A stretch of DNA of 64,000 bases from Empedobacter stercoris. Lineage in GTDB: Bacteria; Bacteroidota; Bacteroidia; Flavobacteriales; Weeksellaceae. The DNA is taken from NCBI RefSeq assembly GCF_020281205.1, contig NZ_JACXZC010000004.1, positions 62,001 through 126,000 of the forward strand, written 5' to 3'. Shown here in pieces: positions 52,889-61,542 of the stretch. The translations under genes and the position numbers were made by a program. Each line of letters begins with the position of its first letter. The stretch's first letter is position 1. The notes beneath the pieces were generated by a model. It worked only from the letters and a program-made list of their open reading frames with translations. It had not been told where the DNA came from and searched no databases.

Positions 52889-53347
52889 ATGAATTTATTT
52901 TTGGTGTTGCTAGTATTTGTGCTTATGGAGCCTGTTACATGGTTTATTCATAAATATGTGATGCATGGATTTTTATGGTTTCTCCACAAAGATCATCATG
53001 ACCATAGCCATAAAGGATCAGTTGAAAAAAACGATTATTTTTTTGTGATATTTGCGATTCCGACTATTGCTTTGATGTATTTTGGTTCGCTCAATAGTTA
53101 TAATTACTTATTTTTTGTTGGGGTAGGAATTATGCTTTATGGCATGGCGTATTTTTTTGTGCATGATGTTTTTATTCATCAACGACTGAAATGTTTTAGT
53201 CGAGTAAAAAATCCTTATTTTCTAGCGCTACGAAGGGCTCATAAACAACATCATAAACACCTTACTAAAGAAGATGGTGAATGTTTTGGATTTCTTTATG
53301 TTCCTTTCAAATATTTTAAAATGTATTTTAATTCTACTCAAAAATGA
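52889..53347 (+). CDS. crtZ: Beta-carotene hydroxylase CrtZ
   Basis: A 152-residue membrane di-iron hydroxylase with the full set of His motifs: HKYVMH, HKDHHDHSH, HDVFIH and HKQHHKH, and helices between. It adds hydroxyl groups at C3 and C3' of beta-carotene to give zeaxanthin. The stop overlaps the next gene (ATGA). Confidence 0.95.
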   Translation: MNLFLVLLVFVLMEPVTWFIHKYVMHGFLWFLHKDHHDHSHKGSVEKNDYFFVIFAIPTIALMYFGSLNSYNYLFFVGVGIMLYGMAYFFVHDVFIHQRLKCFSRVKNPYFLALRRAHKQHHKHLTKEDGECFGFLYVPFKYFKMYFNSTQK

Positions 53348-54045
53348 TGTCTTATACTTATATTTTGATTTTATTTTTTACAATAATCATTTGTTTCATA
53401 TCATCCTTTGACTCTCGTATTCTTTTTAACCGTTATTTTGGTTCTTTTATAAAAGCTGCAAGTGTAGTAGCTATTCCATTTATAGCATGGGATATATGGT
53501 TTACAGCTAAAGGAGTGTGGTGGTTTAATACAGATTATACACTTGGTTTTGTAATAGGAGGTTTACCTATAGAAGAGTGGTTATTTTTTATTTGTATTCC
53601 TTTTTCATGTATATTTACCTATTTCTGCTTTGATAAATTTTTTAAATTAGACTGGCTTTCCAGTTTTAATAACCTGATTGTTTTTTTTAGTGTGATTGTT
53701 TGTTCAATTGTCGCTTTACTTTATTATGATAGAATTTATACACTATTAACAGCTGTTATAACATTGGTTGTTTTAATGTACTTTCACTTTGTTCGTCGTG
53801 TCGATTGGATAGGAAAAGCTTCGTTTGTTTTCACTATTCTTATGCTTGGTTTTTTTCCTGTAAATGGTATTCTAACAGGTACAGGATTAGAATCACCAAT
53901 TGTAAATTATAATCCTGATGATTTTTTGGGAATCAGAATGGGAACTATACCAATAGAAGATTCTGTGTATGGATATATGCAATTTCTTTTAGTTCTCTAT
54001 TTTTTTAAACAATTTAAATCAAAATCACATGAAAATAAAAAATAA
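53344..54045 (+). CDS. Lycopene beta-cyclase, heterodimer-type fused (CrtYcd-like)
   Basis: A 233-residue protein with seven predicted membrane helices and two cyclase halves. The first half has GGLPIEEWLFFICIPFSC (PxEE), the second GTIPIEDSVYGYMQFLLV (PxED), the catalytic acidic motifs of CrtYc and CrtYd. It converts lycopene to beta-carotene, the substrate of CrtZ. It overlaps crtZ by 4 bases and the lipocalin gene by 17, showing very tight packing. Confidence 0.92.
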   Translation: MMSYTYILILFFTIIICFISSFDSRILFNRYFGSFIKAASVVAIPFIAWDIWFTAKGVWWFNTDYTLGFVIGGLPIEEWLFFICIPFSCIFTYFCFDKFFKLDWLSSFNNLIVFFSVIVCSIVALLYYDRIYTLLTAVITLVVLMYFHFVRRVDWIGKASFVFTILMLGFFPVNGILTGTGLESPIVNYNPDDFLGIRMGTIPIEDSVYGYMQFLLVLYFFKQFKSKSHENKK

Positions 54046-54592
54046 AACACTATTAATTGTAGTATGTGTAGGCTTACTGATACTTTCAAATTCATGTTCC
54101 TCGATTCCTAAAAAGGCAGAAGCTGTTCAAAATTTTGAAGTTGATCGATATTTAGGTACTTGGTATGAAATCGCTCGTTTAGATTTTCGTTTTGAGAAGA
54201 ACTTGGATAATGTTTCCGCTAACTACAGTTTTGATAAAAAAGGGAATATAGTGGTTTCAAATAGCGGATTTAATGAGGATAAACAAGTATGGAAGCAAGC
54301 TATAGGTAAAGCAAAATTTAGAGACGGTAAGCAAATTGGAAAGCTAAAAGTAAGCTTTTTTGGTCCTTTTTATGCTGGTTATAACGTAATTGCGTTGGAT
54401 GAAAACTATCAATATGCTTTGGTTATCGGTAAAAATCTAAATTACTTATGGATTTTATCTAGGACGAAAGATATTCCAGATAATATTAAAACAAACTTTC
54501 TTGCATTAGCTTCAGAAATTGGTTATGATATATCCAATTTGGTTTGGGTAGAACATAATAGAAATGATAATCCATTTTTAAATGAAAAATAA
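54029..54592 (+). CDS. Blc-type lipocalin lipoprotein of the carotenoid operon
   Basis: A 187-residue lipoprotein with lipobox LSNSC (Cys23) and a lipocalin fold: GTWYEIARLDFRFEKNL, then FFGPFYAGYNVIALDENYQYALVIGK and WILSRTKDIPDNIK. It is paralogous to the protein at 31388-31939, with the same blocks in the same order. It overlaps the cyclase gene upstream and the photolyase gene downstream (11 bases). It could carry or protect membrane lipids damaged by light. Confidence 0.92.
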   Translation: MKIKNKTLLIVVCVGLLILSNSCSSIPKKAEAVQNFEVDRYLGTWYEIARLDFRFEKNLDNVSANYSFDKKGNIVVSNSGFNEDKQVWKQAIGKAKFRDGKQIGKLKVSFFGPFYAGYNVIALDENYQYALVIGKNLNYLWILSRTKDIPDNIKTNFLALASEIGYDISNLVWVEHNRNDNPFLNEK

Positions 54593-55880
54593 AATTTCCA
54601 TTTTTTGGTTTCGAAGAGATCTTCGTTTAGAAGATAATGTTGGGCTGTACCACGCTCTTTCATCTGGAGTTCCTGTGTTACCTATTTTTATTTTTGATGA
54701 AGGTATTTTACGACAACTGGATGACAAGAAAGATAGGAGGGTGGATTATATTCATCAAGCGCTTCAAAAGATTAATAATCAATTAAAATCTTTTGGGACA
54801 AGTCTCAATGTATATTATGGTGATCCTCTCAAAATTTTTCAGCAACTTTCTACTGAGTTTGCTATTCATTCTATATTTTGTAATCGTGATTATGAACCTT
54901 TGGCAATTAAAAGAGATACTTCGATTTACAATTATTTTAAGTTATTTAACATTTCGTTTAAAGCATTTAAAGATCAGGTAATTTTTGACAAGAAAGATAT
55001 TTTAAAGAAAGATAGTTCTCCTTATACAGTATATACGCCGTATGCAAAAAAATGGAAACAAATTTTGAAAACAGAAGATTATAAATGTTATAACCCTGAT
55101 TACAGCAAATTTTTGAAAACAGAATTCAAAACGATTCTTTCACTCAAAGAAATTGGTTTTTTAAAAACATCAATTTTATTCAAACAGCCAAAGCTAAATA
55201 AAGAAATTATTCAAAATTATCATAAATATAGGGATTATCCTGCATTACAACATACAACCCAATTAGGTATAGCTCTTAGATTTGGAACGATTAGTGTACG
55301 AAAATGTGTTGCGTTAGCGATAGAGCTAAATGAAACATGGCTCAATGAATTAATTTGGAGAGAATTTTTTATGCAAATACTCTACCATTTTCCATATGTT
55401 GTTCACCAACCTTTTAAAGCTAAATACAATGAAATAAAATGGAGAAATAATGAACAAGAATTTAAGCTGTGGTGCGATGGAAAAACAGGTTATCCTATTG
55501 TAGATGCAGGAATGAGAGAACTTAATCAAACTGGTTTTATGCATAATAGAGTAAGAATGATAACTGCAAGTTTTTTATGCAAACACCTACTCATCGATTG
55601 GCGGTGGGGCGAGGCTTATTTTGCGTCAAAACTAAACGATTATGATTTGTCTGCAAACAACGGAAATTGGCAATGGGTCGCTGGATCAGGTTGTGATGCA
55701 GCTCCTTATTTCAGAGTCTTTAATCCAACACTTCAGACAGAAAAATTTGATAAAGAATATCTTTACATCAAAAAGTGGGTCTCAGAATTTGAAACTGATG
55801 ATTATCCTTCTCCTATAGTTGCTCATAATTTTGCTCGAAATAGAGTTTTAAGCATTTTTAACGAAGCATTTAAGAAGTAA
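54582..55880 (+). CDS. phrB: DNA photolyase (class I CPD type)
   Basis: A 432-residue flavoprotein. The N-terminal antenna domain starts SIFWFRRDLRLEDNVGLYHAL, and the FAD domain has ELIWREFFMQILYH, WCDGKTGYPIVDAGMREL, FMHNRVRMI and the NGNWQWVAGSGCDAAPYFRVFNP signature. It repairs UV-made pyrimidine dimers with blue light. Its overlap with the lipocalin gene and shared operon with pigment genes make a coordinated light response likely. Confidence 0.94.
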   Translation: MKNKISIFWFRRDLRLEDNVGLYHALSSGVPVLPIFIFDEGILRQLDDKKDRRVDYIHQALQKINNQLKSFGTSLNVYYGDPLKIFQQLSTEFAIHSIFCNRDYEPLAIKRDTSIYNYFKLFNISFKAFKDQVIFDKKDILKKDSSPYTVYTPYAKKWKQILKTEDYKCYNPDYSKFLKTEFKTILSLKEIGFLKTSILFKQPKLNKEIIQNYHKYRDYPALQHTTQLGIALRFGTISVRKCVALAIELNETWLNELIWREFFMQILYHFPYVVHQPFKAKYNEIKWRNNEQEFKLWCDGKTGYPIVDAGMRELNQTGFMHNRVRMITASFLCKHLLIDWRWGEAYFASKLNDYDLSANNGNWQWVAGSGCDAAPYFRVFNPTLQTEKFDKEYLYIKKWVSEFETDDYPSPIVAHNFARNRVLSIFNEAFKK

Positions 55881-56113
55881 AATGAAAGAATAATAATGAT
55901 TTAAAATATTAAACGATTATAATATATTTTTCCACATTTTCTGCTTCTGAAGAATTAATTTCAAAACTTCACTAGAAGGTATCTACATCCATACTGAAAT
56001 TTCAAGCTGGATTCAATTATGCACCTTATTGTCTTTAGTAAAAGTGAGGTTTGTAAAAACTTTCTATCAAAGATTTAGATTAAAAAAAATTAGTAACCAT
56101 AAAAGTAAATAAA

Positions 56114-57142
56114 TTGAGTAAAAAAGGAATATTATTAGTTAATTTAGGATCACCTAAATCTACATCCGTAAATGACGTAAAAGAGTATCTTGGAGAGTTT
56201 TTAATGGATGAAAGAGTTATTGACTATAATTGGATTTTAAGAACACTTTTAGTAAAAGGAATTATATTAAACACAAGACCTTCAAAATCCGCACAAGCTT
56301 ATGAGAAAATTTGGACAGATGCGGGATCTCCTTTAATAGTCATTACTGAAAAAATAAAAAATAAATTACAAAATATTGTTGATATTCCTGTTGAAATAGG
56401 AATGAGATATGCTGAGCCTAGTATAGAAAATGGAATTTCTAAACTAGTTGAGAAAGGAGTCAATAAGATTGTACTATTTCCATTGTATCCTCAATATGCT
56501 ATGAGTACAACAGAATCTGTAGTTGTAAAAACAGAAAAAGTAAGAAAAGAGAAATTTCCATCTATTAAAATAAATTATGTGGAACCATTTTATAATAAAG
56601 ATATATATATAGATTGTCTTGTTGAAAGTATAAAAGACAAGTTTTCGAATGATTTTGATGGGCTGTTATTTTCTTACCACGGTATCCCAGAAAGACATAT
56701 TTATAAAACAGATCCTACAAGGACTTGTAATTTAAGTGACTGTTGTGATAGAGAATTTAATCCAAGTCATCAATTCTGTTATCGTCATCAATGTTTTGAG
56801 ACAACAAAAAAAGTTATAGAAAAATTAAATTTATCTCGCGAAAAAACAATTGTTTCATTTCAATCTAGACTAGGAAAAGATAAATGGATTGAGCCATATA
56901 CAGATTCTACTTTAAAAGTTTTACCATCAAAAGGAATAAAAAAATTGGCAGTTGTTTGCCCTGCATTTGTATCTGATTGTTTGGAAACTCTAGAGGAAAT
57001 AGCAATGGAAGGAAAAGAAATATTTATTGATAATGGGGGAGAAGCTTATGAGTATATTTCATGTCTAAATGATAATGATTCATGGATACATGTAATCAAA
57101 TCTTTATGTGAAGAAAAAATAGATGATTTTTATTTATTATAA
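56114..57142 (+). CDS. hemH: Ferrochelatase HemH
   Basis: A 342-residue enzyme that inserts Fe2+ into protoporphyrin IX. MSKKGILLVNLGSP starts at a TTG (56114), the only start that fits the family N-terminus. The LFSYHGIPERHI motif has the metal-site His and the late VVCPAFVSDCLETLEEI block has the second site. A Cys-rich stretch (CNLSDCCDREFNPSHQFCYRHQC) is typical of Bacteroidota members. It follows the photolyase gene by 233 bases, so it may be a separate transcript; removing photoreactive porphyrin would suit a photoprotection cluster. Confidence 0.94.
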   Translation: MSKKGILLVNLGSPKSTSVNDVKEYLGEFLMDERVIDYNWILRTLLVKGIILNTRPSKSAQAYEKIWTDAGSPLIVITEKIKNKLQNIVDIPVEIGMRYAEPSIENGISKLVEKGVNKIVLFPLYPQYAMSTTESVVVKTEKVRKEKFPSIKINYVEPFYNKDIYIDCLVESIKDKFSNDFDGLLFSYHGIPERHIYKTDPTRTCNLSDCCDREFNPSHQFCYRHQCFETTKKVIEKLNLSREKTIVSFQSRLGKDKWIEPYTDSTLKVLPSKGIKKLAVVCPAFVSDCLETLEEIAMEGKEIFIDNGGEAYEYISCLNDNDSWIHVIKSLCEEKIDDFYLL

Positions 57143-57308
57143 TCTTAAATATTTAACAATTATAGATTAAATTCAAATATTCTACATAGACTTTTAATTG
57201 TTATAAGTGATTCTATAATGTAGGGTTATTATTGTGGGTACGTCCTGTAATCTTCCCCAAAAAAAAGCTACGATTACAGTTGTAGAATTTTCTCTCTTTA
57301 TACTTGGT

Positions 57309-57581
57309 ATCCGTGCTATAAAAAAATAGAAAATAAGTTCATTGAAATAAAATAGTATCATGTCAACAAAATACAAAGCAACCGATAGTAGCAGTGTATA
57401 TTTTGTAACCATAACAACAGTAGAATTGTATAGATAAAGTCACGGATTGCAAATCCGCGACATCGGGCGTAGTATGTCAACAAAATACAAAGCAACCGAT
57501 AGTAGCAGTGTATATTTTATAACCATAACAACAATAGAATTGTATAGATAAAGTCACGGATTGCAAATCCGCGACATCGGG
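57309..57581 (+). mobile_element. Tandem RAYT/REP-derived fragments
   Basis: Two units homologous to the right part of the element at 47355-47534. Unit 1 (57309-57468) keeps a damaged left end, a 25-codon transposase start (57360-57437, MSTKYKATDSSSVYF...) and the right REP hairpin (57441-57468). Unit 2 follows without a gap, with the same short frame (57474-57551) and REP hairpin (57555-57581). The left inverted end is lost. A third, shorter piece with the same ATGTCAACAAA start follows at 57588-57621. Confidence 0.75.
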
Positions 57582-57621
57582 AAAGAAAGTTCATTGAAAT
57601 AAAATAGTATCATGTCAACAA

Positions 57622-57765
57622 ACAAGAGTTGAAATTTATAGTTACAATGCTTATCTCACAACAATAAATTACAATATTGTTCAGCTGACAAAAGAAGGTT
57701 TGGGTATAAGAAGTACAGCTCGTTATTTAAAAATCTCAACAACCATGGTGTACAAAAAGTATTAG
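57622..57765 (+). pseudogene. Fragment of an IS1-like transposase
   Basis: About 47 codons: YSYNAYLTTINYNIVQLTKEGLGIRSTARYLKISTTMVYKKY-stop. The GLGIRSTARYLKISTTMV segment is the HTH of IS1-family InsA/transposase proteins of Bacteroidota. It is joined at its 5' side to the start of a RAYT frame, so one element has landed in or recombined with another. There is no catalytic domain. Bases 57766-57972 contain no feature. Confidence 0.6.
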
Positions 57766-57972
57766 TATTTTAACGAAATATTAGTAATATCCGATAAAAG
57801 AATCAATCTTATTTATTACAATTTAATATTATTGGTTAAATAATTCTTGAATTTTTTTTCAAGGAGAATAATCTATTTAAGAATCCAAACAGGTACATAT
57901 TTCAATTGCTTTTAAATAACCTGTTCGTCTATGTCAAAGTACAGAATTTAATATTTGTATGAAGAAAATAAA

Positions 57973-58764
57973 TTAAAATAAAAATTTAAAATCAAGTCCC
58001 TTATTTGGTTTAATTATTTTTTCAAATTTTTCAATTTCTTCATTCAGTTGAGAAGAGTATTCTTTTTTCATAAAATCTCTGAAAATAGATATGTCATCTT
58101 TTTCTCTAGTTTCAATTAAAGCCTCGATATAATCTACTTTAGATTCTGAATTAACGATTGCTAGAGGAAGGTTGTAATATTGTTGAATGTAATTCATTAA
58201 TAATCTCGAGCTTCTTCCATTTCCATCATAAAAAGGATGAATTGACACCATATTAAAATGAGCGTCAAAAGATAAATTTAATTGATCTTCTATGGTTTGA
58301 ATTGTACTCATTTTATTTTGAATATTAATGACCAAATCATTCATCAACCTTTCCACTTTATCATAATTAGGAAAATAAGTATTTCCAGCCATTACATTTC
58401 CTTTTCTAAATTCTCCTTTAGTAGCATCAACAGTTCCAAGCATGGTCTCATAGACTGATCCAATATTTTTTAAAACAAATGCTCCAATATTTTTAATTAA
58501 TTCTACAGAAATAGGTGTTTTATTATTAGCTTGTTCAAGTATGTAAATTAAAGCTTTATAATGATCCGTTACCATTAAAGAATGTTCTAAAGGTTTTCCT
58601 TTAGGAGTTAAACCATCATTAATTAAAACTGAAGCTTCAATTTCAGTTAAAGTTGATCCCTCCAATACTGTTGAATGATAAACAACAGAAATTAGATTAA
58701 ACTTATCATGATCGATTGTTCTATCTATTCCAAGTTCTTTATATTTTTTTATTAAGGATTCCAT
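57973..58764 (-). CDS. Fic-family AMP-transferase-like protein with inhibitory motif
   Basis: A 263-residue protein with the canonical Fic motif HPFYDGNGRSSR (residues ~177-188) whose His and Arg act in AMP transfer. Near the N-terminus, HSTVLEGSTLTEIEA contains STVLEG, fitting the inhibitory helix (S/T)xxxE(G/N). This makes it a class II Fic, with inhibitor in the same chain, so no separate antitoxin is expected. It lies among mobile debris and defence genes. Targets are unknown; it could be a regulator or toxin. Confidence 0.9.
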   Translation of the reverse strand: MESLIKKYKELGIDRTIDHDKFNLISVVYHSTVLEGSTLTEIEASVLINDGLTPKGKPLEHSLMVTDHYKALIYILEQANNKTPISVELIKNIGAFVLKNIGSVYETMLGTVDATKGEFRKGNVMAGNTYFPNYDKVERLMNDLVINIQNKMSTIQTIEDQLNLSFDAHFNMVSIHPFYDGNGRSSRLLMNYIQQYYNLPLAIVNSESKVDYIEALIETREKDDISIFRDFMKKEYSSQLNEEIEKFEKIIKPNKGLDFKFLF

Positions 58765-58908
58765 TTTTAATTGAGCTTATCTTGACTTTTTATAAAAAAT
58801 TAAAAGGATTGTGGAATATGTATTCTAAAAACAATTCCTCATTCTAGATAGAGGATGAAGCGCTAAGCAAAGATATAATAGAATTGTGCGATGTCAAAAG
58901 AATTTTTA

Positions 58909-59070
58909 TCAGAACTTAAGATAAATACCATGTGCTATACGTTTTCCTTTTTTTTCTAGTTCTAAGTACAATAATACTTTACGAACATTATCAGAAGAAC
59001 TATAATCAATAAAGTCATCCAAAAAAATATTTCGCCAAAAGGAGATTTTTAAACCTTTGTTTCTATTTGA
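58909..59070 (-). pseudogene. Remnant of an AbiEi/DUF6088-like gene (copy 2)
   Basis: The minus strand encodes FLDDFIDYSSSDNVRKVLLYLELEKKGKRIAHGIYLKF-like sequence (in short pieces: DDFIDYSSSDNVRK, then GKRIAHGIYLKF-stop). This is the N-terminal wHTH of AbiEi-type antitoxins (DFxxxGS..AVRKAL..L...G.I.R...GIYLY). Relative to copy 1 it has a TTA-to-TAA change and a one-base loss in a T run upstream, so it is dead. Homology with copy 1 spans 59002-59182 versus 47162-47353, including the upstream inverted repeat at 59107-59136. The rest of 58765-59452 shows no gene. Confidence 0.5.
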
Positions 59071-59452
59071 TTTTTAGATGTTTATGTCATATTTATACTG
59101 TAATATTTGTAACAAATTTTAACTAAATTTGTGACATTATATATAATTATAGTAATTCTATATCTTGTAACTTTCGCCCAAATTCATCATTCATCTACTG
59201 TTAGTTTGAAAATATCATCTTGTAAACCTAGGAGTGTACTTTAATTGTTTTTTGAATGACTACATTATTTAATTGTAGCATAGTAGAATGTATTAGATTT
59301 AAGAATTCATCATTCACGTTTTTTTGACCTATATCTTTAAAAATGCACTGTATTTAAAGTTTATAAGTTTACAAATATAGCTTGGGTTAGCTTTTTCAAA
59401 TCCATCTAACCTCCCCATTATTTAGTTCTGTTTTTCAAATTAAGATTTATTA

Positions 59453-59591
59453 AGTGCAATATATTGCACTATTTATATGCTTTTAGACTAAAAACGAGCA
59501 ACACTCTTTAGAAAGTGCAATTCATTGCACTTTTCTTGTTTAATATAAGATTTATATCTAAATTTACAATAAAAGTGCAATATATGACACT
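59453..59591 (+). promoter_or_regulatory. Three evenly spaced operators of the hip operon
   Basis: AGTGCAATATATTGCACT (59453-59470), AGTGCAATTCATTGCACT (59514-59531) and AGTGCAATATATGACACT (59574-59591) are 18-base palindromes, the last imperfect. Centres are 61 and 60 bases apart. The third covers the ATG of the HipB gene. This suggests cooperative binding of the HTH repressor with DNA looping or bending. Confidence 0.85.
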
Positions 59592-59790
59592 ATTAATAAT
59601 CGAACAGATAAAAGAACGTCGTAAAGTTTTAGCGATATCACAAGAAACTTTGGCTGAAATTTCAGGAGTTGGTTTACGAACGTTAAAACAATTTGAAAGT
59701 GGTAAAGGTAATCCCACCTTAGAAACATTGCAAAAATTATGTGATGCGTTAGGATTAGAGATGAAATTAGAAGTTAAATCGATTAAATAA
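59584..59790 (+). CDS. hipB: HipB-like HTH antitoxin/repressor
   Basis: A 68-residue XRE protein: IIEQIKERRKVLAISQETLAEISGVGLRTLKQFESGKGNPTLETLQKLCDALGL. This is the HipB fold with little beyond the HTH. The ATG at 59584 lies within the third operator; an upstream GTG at 59515 lies in the second and would add a nonsense-like hydrophobic leader, so it was rejected. Its stop overlaps the next start (TAATG). It should repress the operon through the three palindromes. Confidence 0.9.
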   Translation: MTLLIIEQIKERRKVLAISQETLAEISGVGLRTLKQFESGKGNPTLETLQKLCDALGLEMKLEVKSIK

Positions 59791-60110
59791 TGAGAGTAGC
59801 AAATATCCTATACAAAGGCAAAAAAGCAGGCATATTATCTCAATTAGATAATGGTCGTTTTCATTTTAAATACAATGAGAATTGGCTATCAGATGAATCT
59901 AAACCATCAGTCAGTTTAACATTGCCTAAAAATCAAATTGAATTCGAATCAGAATCATTATTTCCTTTTTTCTATCATCTATTACCTGAAGGTGTAAATA
60001 AACGAATGATTTGTAAAACATATAAGATTGATGAAGATGATGCTTTTGGAATTTTATTGAAAGCATCTAAAGTAGATACAATTGGTGCAGTAACAATAGA
60101 AAGAGTGTAA
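59790..60110 (+). CDS. HipS-like protein (separate HipA N-terminal subdomain)
   Basis: A 106-residue protein equal to the N-terminal subdomain of HipA: VANILYKGKKAGILSQ..GRFHFKYNENWL, then FPFFYHLLPEG and AFGILLKASKVDTIGAVTI. In tripartite HipBST systems this part is a separate gene (hipS) that neutralises the kinase toxin. It overlaps the HipB gene by 1 base and is followed by the kinase gene after 1 base, in another frame, so it is not simply a broken hipA. Confidence 0.88.
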   Translation: MRVANILYKGKKAGILSQLDNGRFHFKYNENWLSDESKPSVSLTLPKNQIEFESESLFPFFYHLLPEGVNKRMICKTYKIDEDDAFGILLKASKVDTIGAVTIERV

Positions 60111-60111
60111 A

Positions 60112-61098
60112 ATGAAATTAGAATTAATTAATTGTCCCGGTTCTTTAAAAGAAAATTTTAATACATATAGTCCAAGTGTATTAAAGAAGTTGTTTAATGG
60201 AAAAAAAGTGAATCCAATTTTAAATTATACTTCGCCAACTGATCGTAAGGATAAAAGTAGTTTTAACCAAAATCAAACACATATTTCTATTTCGGGATTT
60301 CAAGAGAAATATTCTTTAATTCTTGATGGAAAAGAACTAAGATTAACCAATGAAAACGAAAGTGGTCACTATATTTTAAAACCAATTTCTGATTTACCAA
60401 AAAATAGTGAATTTGCACCAGCAAATGAACATTTAACGATGCAAATCGCGAAACAAATTTTTAAAATTGAAACGGCTGATAATGCATTGGTATTTTTTAA
60501 AGATGGAAGTCCAGCGTATCTTACTAAACGATTTGATTACAATGAAATTGGAGATAAATTAGCAGTAGAAGATTTTGCTTCTTTATTAGGGAAATCTCCT
60601 GCAACTGATGGAGAACAATATAAGTATGAAGGGAATTATCTGGAGTTATTTGAAGCATTGAAAAAATATGTTCCTGCATGGAAAGTAGAAGCACCTAAGC
60701 TATATACATTAATCGTATTCAATTATCTGTTTTCAAATGGAGATGCTCATTTAAAGAATTTTTCTTTAATAGAAACTCAACAAGGAGATTTTAAATTAAG
60801 TCCAGCATATGATTTACTAAATACTAAAATTCATATCGAGGATGCTGATTTTGCTTTAAAAGATGGATTATTACCAAAATCCAATTCAAAAGGAAAAGTT
60901 ATTGATCAATTCATTGTATTGGGAGAAAAAGCAGAAATGACAGAAAAATCGATCATAAAAGTCATTCAAAATCTAACTTCGAAAGAAGATCAAGTGGTAG
61001 ATTTAATTGGTAAATCTTACTTATCAGAAAAGCTAAAACGAAATTATTTGCAAAGTTATCAGCTTCGATTGAAGAAACTGAAAATAATTGTAAAGTAA
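60112..61098 (+). CDS. HipT-like Ser/Thr kinase toxin
   Basis: A 328-residue HipA-type kinase lacking the N-terminal subdomain. The Gly-rich loop reads HISISGFQEKYSL, with Ser59 and Ser61 in the SIS motif that is autophosphorylated in HipT. Catalytic Asp211 lies in NGDAHLKNFS and the metal-binding Asp234 in SPAYDLL. HipA and HipT kinases phosphorylate aminoacyl-tRNA synthetases (GltX, TrpS) and stop growth. All active residues seem intact. It is the last gene of the hipB-hipS-hipT operon. Confidence 0.9.
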   Translation: MKLELINCPGSLKENFNTYSPSVLKKLFNGKKVNPILNYTSPTDRKDKSSFNQNQTHISISGFQEKYSLILDGKELRLTNENESGHYILKPISDLPKNSEFAPANEHLTMQIAKQIFKIETADNALVFFKDGSPAYLTKRFDYNEIGDKLAVEDFASLLGKSPATDGEQYKYEGNYLELFEALKKYVPAWKVEAPKLYTLIVFNYLFSNGDAHLKNFSLIETQQGDFKLSPAYDLLNTKIHIEDADFALKDGLLPKSNSKGKVIDQFIVLGEKAEMTEKSIIKVIQNLTSKEDQVVDLIGKSYLSEKLKRNYLQSYQLRLKKLKIIVK

Positions 61099-61215
61099 AA
61101 AAATGAACAAGGAGATTTCCTTAAAACATTTTTTATAATTTAACCAATAACGAAAATAGAATAGGTTATTCTTTCTTTTCAACGTAATTTTATAAGCGAA
61201 ATAATAGAAATAAAA

Positions 61216-61542
61216 ATGAAAAAAATAGATATTACAACTTTAGATCACTTAGATCAAATTGATCAAGCATCTTTTAATCAACCAAAAATTATTTATAAAC
61301 ACAGTACAACTTGTGGGTTATGTGATATAATTTGGGATATTGTAAAAGAAAGCGATTTTGAACTGAATTATTTAGATTTATTAACGTATAGAACACTCTC
61401 TAATGAGATTGAACGACGATACAATGTTCAGCACGAATCACCGCAAATCCTAATTATAAAAGATGGAAAATGTGTGTACAATGCATCACATCGTAAAATA
61501 AAAAATGAAGAAATTCAGAAACAATTAGATTTATTCGATTAA
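61216..61542 (+). CDS. ytxJ: YtxJ-type bacillithiol-linked thioredoxin-fold protein
   Basis: A 108-residue protein with thioredoxin-like fold: KIIYKHSTTCGLCDIIWDIV (CGLC active site), then LDLLTYRTLSNEIERRYNVQHESPQILIIKDGKCVYNASH. The HxSPQ block with cis-Pro and the KHSTTC motif are those of YtxJ (DUF2847), linked to bacillithiol redox systems. The 3' end overlaps the convergent gene by 12 bases. Confidence 0.9.
   Translation: MKKIDITTLDHLDQIDQASFNQPKIIYKHSTTCGLCDIIWDIVKESDFELNYLDLLTYRTLSNEIERRYNVQHESPQILIIKDGKCVYNASHRKIKNEEIQKQLDLFD

Noticed and set aside
57194-57412. Minus-strand frame over the RAYT pieces
   Set aside because: It covers known element fragments and shows no homology pattern of its own.
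59453-59591. Three similar 18-base repeats as a small CRISPR array
   Set aside because: They are palindromic operators in front of a HipB gene, the spacing includes coding sequence, and no cas genes are present.
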